From Cranoglanis bouderius (taxonomy: Eukaryota; Chordata; Actinopteri; Siluriformes; Cranoglanididae), in the NCBI GenBank assembly GCA_023630585.1, contig CM042544.1:20756256-20820255 (forward strand): a DNA stretch of 64,000 bases, written 5' to 3'. The position numbers were made by a program, and so were the translations under genes. Position 1 is the stretch's first letter; each line of letters starts with the position of its first letter. The notes under the pieces are model-generated. The model worked only from the letters and a program-made list of their open reading frames with translations. It had not been told where the DNA came from and searched no databases. Of the stretch, positions 53,587 to 64,000 are shown piece by piece.

Positions 53587-54226
53587 GCTCATGGTGGTGG
53601 TAGTATCATGGTTTGGGCCTGTTTTGCTGCATCTGGGCCAGGACGGTTTACCATCATTGATGGAACAATGAATTTTGAATTATAGCAGCCAATTCTAAAG
53701 GAAAATGTCAGGACATCTGTCCGCGATCTGAATCTCAAGAGAAAGTGGGTCTTGCAGCAAGACACGCACCCTAAGCACACAAGTCGTTCTAGCAAAGAAT
53801 GGTTAACTAAGAATAAATTTAATGTTCTGGAATGGCCAAGTCAAAGTCCTGATCTTAATCCAATAGAAATGTTGTGAAAGGACCTGAAGCAAGGAGTTCA
53901 TGTGAGGAAACCTACCAACATCCCAGAGTTGAAGCTGTTCTGTACTGAGGAATGGGCTAAAATTTCTCCAAGCCGATGTGCAGGACTGATCAACAGTTAC
54001 CCGGAAACATTTAGTTGCTGCACAAGGGGGTCACACCAGATACTGAAAGCAAAGGTTCACATACTTATTAAATAAATGACCAAGTATAACATTTTTGTCT
54101 CATTTGTTTAATTGGGGTCTCTTTATCTACTTTTAGGACTTGTGTGAAAATCTGATTATGTTTTAGATCATATTTATGCAGAAATATAGAAAATTCTAAA
54201 AGGTTCACAAAATTTCAAGCACCACT
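53587..54226 (+). pseudogene. 3' half of a second Tc1-like family, joined to the previous fragment
   Basis: From TCATGGTGGTGGTAGTATCA the sequence encodes the second half of a Tc1 transposase: GGTAGTATCATGGTTTGGGC (GGSIMVWA region), CAGCAAGACACGCACCCTAA (second acid), CTTAATCCAATAGAAATGTT (NPIEML, third acid) followed by an in-frame TGA where tryptophan is expected, and the C-terminal tail. The right end TTCACAAAATTTCAAGCACC closes the element at about 54226. The first half is absent. Confidence 0.75.
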
Positions 54227-54296
54227 ATTCTATTTTGGTCACAGTGTGTGATTGTCTGTGTTTCCTGAATGGTATTGCATCAATGGGCTGTCCACT

Positions 54297-54304
54297 GTGT
54301 GTGT

Positions 54305-54360
<56 letters not shown>
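54297..54360. repeat. (GT)n microsatellite
   Basis: About 32 GT units with one TATG interruption. Confidence 0.95.
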
Positions 54361-54361
<1 letters not shown>

Positions 54362-56501
54362 AGATCAATAGGTTTGGCAGAAAGGAATAGACAGGGCATC
54401 TACAAACAGACAAATAAAGCCCTGGGTTATTTGTATAGAATGTTTGTAAAGGTCAAACCATAGGTTCGCAGGCTCTAAACACAATTGTTTGTGAAATGAG
54501 ATCTTCTCATATTCATTAATAGAGCCAATTTTATATCTGTGTATTTCCCAGTGCACTGTGATTAGATACTGCAGAGTCTCACTAGTTCCCTTATATGTTT
54601 GGATGACATTGAAGAAAAGGGGTTTTGTAGCATAGTTACATAACATGTAGCATGGCTCAGGTATTCATTTTTTTTTATTTAATATTACTTTCCTTATTAA
54701 AAGTAAATTGCTCTGTGAAAATACAGTCTTTTCTATTGTGTTTCTACCGAGAATGTGCTTATAGTTAAGAATTTCATTTACTGGTAGCCACAACAAATTG
54801 TTCTGCCATGATCTCCTTTATTACTTAGATATTATATGTCTGTTTTTATTTTCTTTGTTGTATTCTGTTGTTTGTACTGAAGTGTTTTATTTATCTGGTT
54901 TTATGAAGCCATTTATTTAGCAGGGTTAAAGCCATAAACTTCTGAGTGTGTGCTAAATTTCAACAGGGCCAATTTTTCCAACGAATTCAGAAAGCGGCTA
55001 TAGGTTTTTGAAAAGCATGATACTGCTAAATGTGTTCACTGATGATTTTACATAGCACAGGATCAGTATATTCTCAGGGTGCATTATCCAATTTACCACT
55101 ACGGTTAATATCCACTCTTCAGTTCCAGATTAACGGATGAGAACACCTACTAAAGAGAATCACGTGGTCAGTTTGCATTAACCTTCAACACTGAGGATTC
55201 ACAGTAACCGCATATCAGCATGGGTAATTATTCACATTTCTTTTTCTTCATTAGCTTATTCAACTAATGGTATTGGCGATCATCAGATTCACATAAAAGA
55301 AGACTTGATTTTCATTTCTTTCAATTCTGTTTTAATGTTAAATGTGTGTTTTATTCCAAGGACAGTGTGAAAAGAAACAAGACTATACCACCCCTTAAAC
55401 CATATGGACAGAAACAGCTGACACAAACGGAAAATAAAGTTGGAAAATCCAAGACAGAATCATTTGATTAGCTCCTGGATGTAGGTCATCATAAGTGTCA
55501 ACATGAGAGCAGCTGGAAATTGAAAATGAACCATCTATTACCATCCAGCTTAGGAATGATCTATTTTCCCCCTTTCAATTTTTTTTTTCTGATTTTTGAT
55601 TTGCATCCCTTTTTTCCAAATGAGAACAAATAGCACATTTTAGTCACATCTTCTGCTATTCCTTGTTGTTTTCCTATTGTCCATTCGGAAATCCCCTAAG
55701 TTTATCGTAAACCAAACCACACCTAAAAATATGGATATGGAAATAATATTTGATATATGATTCAGGTTTTATGCTGACCTCTATTAATCCTATGTTTGTT
55801 AAACCATATCTACATCTTTTTCACTCATCCAGTAATATGTAATAGCCTAAGAGGTTCATTTTTAGCGTAGCAAATAGCAGTTGTTGTTTTTTGGGGTTTT
55901 TTTTTTTTTGGTTTCTTTTGTTTTTTAGGTATCGATTACTTCCTGCATGTTCCATTTTCTCTCAGCTTGCCCTTTTTAGTATCTCTGGCCTCATTTAAGC
56001 CCCTCAGACATTAGAGAGTAAATGTTCTCCTAAATAGCCTACCTGCATTTGATGAACAGATGCTAAATATGAAGGATTGCATTTTTAGAAGACTTAAAAA
56101 GCAATGTTTTAACCAGTGGAAGTGCTTAACATTCATCATAAGGTCATAATTTCATTTTTTTCCCCCCTGATATATCCTTATTGCTTTTGTATTTTTATTC
56201 TATATAAATTCTTTTTTTTTTTCCTTGCTGTTATTTCTCACTTTGGTTACATAACATAAAATCAGTCTTTGATTTCTATAGTTTGGTTTTAGCTGCTAGA
56301 TGATTTGAGTGTCCTCTTTTCCTATTAATGGAAGGATGTTTTTTTTATAACCTGTGTTTTCTTTTATTACCTTTTTCTGCCACTCAGAGCGTTAGAATCT
56401 ATCAAAGATGGACAACAACTTTTGGAGAAGGGAGTCAATTCTATTGAAACTAAATCATATAGGACAGCAAATCAGGTCCATGATTTGATTTGGTGGGGTT
56501 G

Positions 56502-56592
<91 letters not shown>

Positions 56593-57710
56593 CCCTGCAT
56601 CATGGTGATGTGTATTTTGTTTGTTTGCTGTGATCTGTATGGACCACAACTGTCAGCCGAAATATCCCAGTGAGTAACTGTTATACTCCATACTATATAC
56701 TATACTATATAAGTGCTATTTCACAAACAGCACTGAAATACTGAACATGTTCATATATGAGGTTTTAAAGTGAGTTCATGTTTGTATTGTGTTTTTAAAC
56801 ATCTCTCTATCCTGCAAAGGAAGGTGAAGAATTCACGGCGGGTTTGTATAGGCATGCTGTTGTTTTGGTTTCCTCCATTTTGCCTTATTTTTTTTTTGTT
56901 TTGTTTTGTTTTTTAATTTTAATTTTTTTTTTTAACCATAAACTGTAACTTTCCTTTGTTTGCCATAAGACTCAAAACATATTTCAGTGCTTCTCTTGGT
57001 TTGCTTTCCCTTTGTGCATTGTCCTTTTTTTAATGGCTCTTTTGAATGTTTTAGTCCTGTCTAAACCAAACCTTATGTGTTTGTACCTTCAGATTTCTAA
57101 TGATTTAGTTACTTACATGCCAGACTCACCCATTGACAGTCCAGTCCCATATCTCCGCTTTTAAATACAGTGAAGTTGCCGTTAGAATTTGTGTTTATAG
57201 TTCAGATCTATTCTGACCTACAGTGAGCTAATAGATTTAATGCAATACACTTGGATAAAATCTTATCCAAGTGAGTCTGGTGTTTTCAAAATGGTTTGCT
57301 GATGCTGCTCCTTAGGTCATGTTGTTGATTGTTTTTTTGTTTTGTTTTTTTCCAGCGTCTTGGTTACAGTACAAGAAAAACTGACTTGGATCTGTTTTGT
57401 ATATCATGGTGAACCATCACAGTAACATATTTTGATTATGGTTATTTATTTATTTAAAAAATAATAATAATAATTTTTAAAACTGTTTTTTCTTTTTTTG
57501 GTCAACATTTTTACCAATATGAGGATGAACTCGAAAATAGTTTCTCATATGCAACTTTTTTGATGTACACTTCATGCCCACGTTTATATGTTTATATGCA
57601 CATATATGTTACCTGATAAGACAATTCTTCCTTGTACATTTTCAATACACCATCCCTTCACTCGGCTTGCACAGACAAATACACACACACGCACACACAC
57701 ATTTTAAGCA
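54361..57710. other. 3.3 kb upstream of kcnj14, no gene recognised
   Basis: AT-rich with many T tracts and the (GT)n run at 56505-56587. It is probably 5' flank or a 5' intron of kcnj14. A possible acceptor, CGGCTTGCACAG, lies about 40 bases before the start codon (AG at about 57673-57674). Confidence 0.4.
56503..56587. repeat. (GT)n microsatellite
   Basis: About 42 GT units. Confidence 0.97.
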
Positions 57711-58966
57711 ATGGGAGCTGCACGTGTCAAGCGGCGTTTCAGCGCTGTGGTAGACACTCCTCTTAATGAGGAGGAAGTCATGAAGCTGGCTCAGAGTGAT
57801 GATGTCACTGAGGCCTGTACAGGAGATCTCTCTTCTCCAACTTGCAAGCTGCTTAACCAAAACAACGGAGGACCAGGGAGGCTCTCTAAGAGAAACGTGG
57901 AAGATGATGATGATCACGATGACAATGATGAAGGAAGGTGGAGAGGAAGAGAAGGAGGCTGTGGCTTCATGCTTGAGGGTGTGACTAGGAGAGAAGGGGG
58001 CTGGGAGAGAGTTGAAAGGACGTTCTCTGTCTCCCCTTCCTTGTCGACCCCTCTTACTGCCCAACCTCACTTCCAGCCTCGCAGCCGATTTGTGGGCAAA
58101 GATGGCCACTGCAACGTCACTTTCATCAACATGAACAAGAGGGGCCAGCGGTACCTTACAGACCTCTTCACCACCTGCGTAGATATCCGCTGGCGCTGGA
58201 TGTTAGTGGTCTTCACCCTCTCGTTCTTGCTCTCCTGGCTTCTTTTTGGATTGGTCTTCTGGCTCATTGCAGCTGCCCATGGGGATTTAAATCCCCCAGC
58301 ACCATCATCCTCATCCTCCTCAGCTACCTCATCTTCTTCTTTGGCTTCATCAGAGCAACAGGTGGATTATTCGGCAGTGTCGTTGGAGCCTGAGGAGCCG
58401 CTGGAGCCTGACCACTGTTTTCAGCAGGTGAACAACTTCATGGCAGCCTTCCTGTTTTCTCTGGAAACACAGACTTCTATAGGGTATGGCTTCCGAAGCG
58501 TGACTGAAGCCTGCCCCCTGGCGGTGCTTGCTGTCGTTTTGCAGTGCATTGTGGGCTGCATCATCGACGCTTTCATCATCGGGGCGGTCATGGCCAAGAT
58601 TGCCAAGCCCAAGAAGCGCAATGAGACCCTGGCGTTCTCAGACGTGGCCGTAGTAGCTATGAGGGATGGGAAGCTCTGCATGATGTGGCGAGTGGGAAAC
58701 CTGCGCAAAAGCCACCTGGTGGAGGCCCACGTCCGAGCACAGCTGCTGAAGGTGAGACAGAGCGATGCATGGAACGTGATAGAGAATGAAGAGGACATTT
58801 TAGATTTATAGCAATCTGTTCTGAGTAGTATTTTGTTCACATTTTGAAGTATAGCTGAAATGAGGTAGAGAGAAAGAAGGAGATCTGGACATCTGGACAC
58901 GTGTTTGGTAGCTTGTTTTTTTCTGACAGGGATTTATATATCATCTGTGAGGGATTAACTTAAACT

Positions 58967-59041
<75 letters not shown>

Positions 59042-60398
59042 GATTGCATTTCCAATTAGATGTAGCTGTGTCAGTATGTTTCATTTTACTGCGATTGAAA
59101 TCTTACATGCATCTGTTTTACTATGTGTGAGTGCGTATACAGTCAACTCCAGAATTTTTGTCACCCTTCATGATCAGAAATGATCGTAAAAAATTAAATA
59201 AAGTAAGTGAAATAAGCTTTGTATATGTAGCATAAACATATGAAACTGTATAGTTTTGCACATTTTTTTTAAATAAAAGGTTAAAAAGTGGAGTAGTGCA
59301 AATTTTGACAGAAAAAAAGTGGTTCAAAATTATCAGTAACACCACAATGAATATTTGGTGAAGCCTCCCCTTCTCTTATGTATGATTTTGTTAGAGGAGA
59401 TGTAAGAAGATTCTTCAATTGGTTGAGTAGAACAATGTGTGTAATGTTTTTTTGTTTGTTTGTTTGTTTGTTTGTTTTTACACATTATTATTTGCCTATT
59501 AAAGGGTGCCAATAGTGGCTATGTATTGTGGAAAAATGTTAATGATATTCGGGCTCTATGTAGTGTCCTTTTCTTGCTCTGTATTGCTGAAAATGAATAT
59601 ATCTGAATTATATCAGACGATAGATCACATACATTGTGAAATGCTGATTGTCTTCATTTTTCCTGTAGTCAAGGGTGACCCCTGAGGGAGAGTTTCTACC
59701 TTTGGACCACAAGGACATTAATGTGGGCTTTGACAAAGGAATTGACCGGATCTTTCTGGTGTCTCCGGTGACCATTGTGCATGAGATTGATGAGGAGAGC
59801 CCTTTCTTCGAGATGGACCGGAGAACGCTGGAGTCAGATGAGAAGCTGGAAGTGGTGGTCATTCTAGAAGGCATGGTCGAAGCCACTGCCATGACCACAC
59901 AGTGCCGCTCTTCTTACATTGCATCTGAGATTCTCTGGGGTCACCACTTTGAGCCTGTGCTATTCGCAAAGAAATCTGGCTACCAGGTGAGACAAATGAT
60001 GGGTTATGTTCCTATTATGTTCACAAGGTGGATCACTAAAACAGTAGGTTTTTGGCAGTACTCCACATCAATGTTGACATTTCATCCTTCTCTAGGTGGA
60101 CTACTCATACTTTAACAGGACGTATGAGGTCCCTAACATGCCATCCTGCAGCGCTAAAGACCTAGCTGAGAAGTACATCTTGGGCTCCCATTCCTCTTTC
60201 TGCTACGAGAATGAAGTGGCTCTGCAGCTCTCCTCCTCTGCCCTTCCCTCCCCCAACAGCATCTCTCCATCCCCATCTTCCCCTCCTTCACCCTTTCTTC
60301 TCACTCCTAGAGGAGGCACCTGCACTGAGCACCCAGATGCACACACTCACACTCAGCACAGGGGTCAAAGTGGAGAATTAGGGTCACAGAGAGTGTGA
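57711..60398 (+). CDS. kcnj14: Inward-rectifier potassium channel Kir2.4 (three coding exons)
   Basis: Exons 57711-58751, 59669-59986 and 60096-60398, all joined in phase 0 at GT-AG introns, give 553 residues; the human protein has about 436. The start (GCAATGG, MGAARVKRRFSAVVD) fits the family. RFVGKDGHCNV begins at residue 126; slide helix and TM1 about 150-189; HGDL 190-193; pore region with TSIGYG, filter G258-Y259-G260; TM2 with D286, the rectification-controlling acid; PKKR 300-303 for PIP2; SHLVEAHVRAQLL with E338, the cytoplasmic pore acid. Exon 2 begins SRVTPEGEFLPLDHKDINVG and exon 3 VDYSYFNRTYEVP. TPEGE/PLDH and CSAK favour KCNJ14 over KCNJ2, 4 and 12. It should form tetramers in the plasma membrane that pass K+ inward and set resting potential. 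Oddities: a long acidic N-terminus (EDDDDHDDNDE, 64-74), a 42-residue Ser/Glu-rich turret (194-235) and a Ser/Pro-rich C-terminus without a PDZ ligand. Confidence 0.94.
58970..59039. repeat. (GT)n microsatellite in kcnj14 intron 1
   Basis: About 34 GT units with one GCGT interruption. Confidence 0.95.
59140..59521. mobile_element. Tc1-like MITE in kcnj14 intron 1
   Basis: TA (59138-59139) CAGTCAACTCCAGAATTTTT, GTCACCCTT at the left; AAAGGGTGCCAATAGTGGCT at the right is the decayed complement. The ends resemble the family at 39487. It contains (TTTG)n at about 59450-59477 and no coding text. Confidence 0.55.
59987..60095 (+). other. kcnj14 intron 2
   Basis: Donor CAG|GTGAGA, acceptor CCTTCTCTAG|GTGGAC, only 109 bases. 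Confidence 0.93.
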
Positions 60399-62253
<1,855 letters not shown>

Positions 62254-62596
62254 CCAAATGCATGTTGCTGAACAGGTCAGGGAGGGGATGGGGTGGTGGA
62301 AGGGGACTGGAAGGGGAAGGGGTTTGTTACAAATGTAACCATCTCAATATATTTTGCACTTTGCAGAGTGCATCCAATGCAATATACAACATTATATATT
62401 CAATATATACAAGACATTGTGTCTCAGTGTAATACAGATTCGTTCCTGTATTGCCCTCTGCATTCAAATTCAAATTTGCACTGTATAGCAAATGTAATTG
62501 TATTTTAATATTAATGTGATGCAGATTTTTGTGAATTTTCTAGATAAATAGCAATGAACATGTTTGTTGACATGGTATTTTTGTACTTTGCTGTTT

Positions 62597-62618
62597 ATTG
62601 TGTGTATGTGTGTGTGTG

Positions 62619-62680
<62 letters not shown>

Positions 62681-62681
62681 T
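62597..62681. repeat. (GT)n microsatellite, interrupted
   Basis: GT run with GCGTGTCT and TATG interruptions. Confidence 0.95.
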
Positions 62682-62812
62682 AAGTCTACTCTTTTTCTAA
62701 TCTAAGTTCATCTCATAAATGTTCAGATCAGATGCTTCCCATGTGCACACATTATTATGGCAATTCCACTCTGTTTTCTATTCTCCACTACCTGAACACA
62801 ACCTGGCACTTA

Positions 62813-62820
62813 CTCTAATG
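62813..62820. repeat. Left 8-bp target duplication of the hAT-type MITE
   Basis: CTCTAATG, repeated exactly at 63666-63673. Confidence 0.9.
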
Positions 62821-62982
62821 CAGTGGTCACCAACCGTCTTGCTTGAGATCTGGCTTCCTGCAGGTTTCATCTCCAACCAAAATCTAACACGCCTGTTTTA
62901 GTTGATCAAGAACTTCTTACGGTAATGATTAGATGGTCAGGTGGGCCTGATTATGGTTGGAGCTAAAGACTTCAGGAAGGTA

Positions 62983-63633
<651 letters not shown>

Positions 63634-63665
63634 TAGATCTCCAGGAACAGGGCTGGTGACCACTG

Positions 63666-63673
63666 CTCTAATG
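63666..63673. repeat. Right 8-bp target duplication of the hAT-type MITE
   Basis: CTCTAATG. Confidence 0.9.
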
Positions 63674-64000
63674 CATTTGTCCTAATGTACTATGTATATA
63701 ACATGTTGTTATATAGACTTTGTAGCAAACAATTCTACAGAAGATCTATAATGCAAATAAAACATTAGTTTTATTGCTGTTCATTGTTAATCATGTTTTT
63801 TTTTTTTATTTTTTTTTTTTACTTGTGCTAATATTTGTTTTCCATATTATTCTGTGAAAGGAATCTGAAGCAAGAAAAACCTGAAACATTAGGCATGCAC
63901 TTTATCTTTGGGGCAGGTCTCCTTAATCTGGCTTATTATTATCTCTGTAAAGAATTTAACATTATAATATAACAGAACATGTTCAAAATAACATGTCTGT
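63674..64000. other. Non-coding right edge, nothing recognised
   Basis: T-rich tract at 63797-63820; no gene signal. Confidence 0.45.

Larger units (their letters stand above)
58752..59668 (+). other. kcnj14 intron 1
   Basis: Donor AAG|GTGAGA, acceptor TTTTCCTGTAG|TCAAGG, 917 bases. It contains a (GT)n run and a Tc1-like fragment. It falls between LLK and SRVTPEG, exactly at the start of the second half of the cytoplasmic domain. Confidence 0.93.

Noticed and set aside
53587..54226. Functional transposase gene
   Set aside because: The N-terminal half is missing and a TGA interrupts the frame directly after the third catalytic motif.
57642..58109. 155-codon minus-strand frame at kcnj14 exon 1
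   Set aside because: Antisense shadow of the channel exon; the plus-strand product is clearly recognised.
58421..58900. 159-codon minus-strand frame
   Set aside because: Antisense shadow of the pore and TM2 coding region of kcnj14.

Overview
The window looks like vertebrate, almost certainly teleost fish, nuclear DNA. It is AT-rich and non-coding for most of its length, with GT-AG introns, very long (CA)n, (TA)n, (TATC)n and triplet microsatellites, a 5S rRNA-derived SINE (a class known from zebrafish), tRNA-type SINEs with the fish 'GGCACGGTGGCTTAGTGG' head, DIRS-type retroelement debris, and at least ten Tc1/mariner remnants with TA target duplications. The repeat mix fits an otophysan fish (catfish or carp-like), but the species cannot be fixed from the sequence.

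Three protein-coding genes are supported. (1) Positions 2-169 (+) are the last coding stretch of a gene that enters from the left, read as a class 6 semaphorin tail, followed by an AT-rich probable 3'UTR. (2) Positions 32245-33402 (-) hold an intact single-exon GPCR of 385 codons, recognised as a urotensin II receptor (uts2r family), with an unusual serine-rich insertion in intracellular loop 1. (3) Positions 57711-60398 (+) hold a three-exon inward-rectifier potassium channel, Kir2.4/kcnj14, 553 residues after splicing. It has an expanded acidic N-terminus and an enlarged extracellular turret. The genes are unrelated in function and I see no sign that they act together.

The rest is repeats. 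From 2 to 9 kb: a Tc1 element with IR/DR ends (1980-3518), a 5' Tc1 fragment (4797), a foldback Tc1 derivative (6402-6966) and a mariner-type MITE fragment (9091). From 13.8 to 15.1 kb: minus-strand DIRS reverse transcriptase/RNase H debris. From 16.5 to 18.6 kb: one Tc1 copy split by about 1.2 kb of unrelated DNA. From 19.6 to 28.5 kb: a LINE tail, a SINE with a perfect 12-bp target duplication, a foldback MITE, a 5S-derived SINE, SINE fragments, a DDE transposase remnant and a gutted Tc1 (27133-28532). From 39 to 54 kb: further Tc1 copies, a DIRS tyrosine recombinase fragment, a TIR element of 634 bp and a Tc1 (50620-52099) whose first catalytic motif is deleted. At the right edge a hAT-type MITE with a perfect 8-bp target duplication carries a mariner-type MITE inserted at a TA.

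I found no tRNA or rRNA gene, no CRISPR array and no bacterial-type operon. The most interesting items are the two lineage-specific protein insertions (receptor loop 1, channel turret) and the cleanly datable nested transposons.
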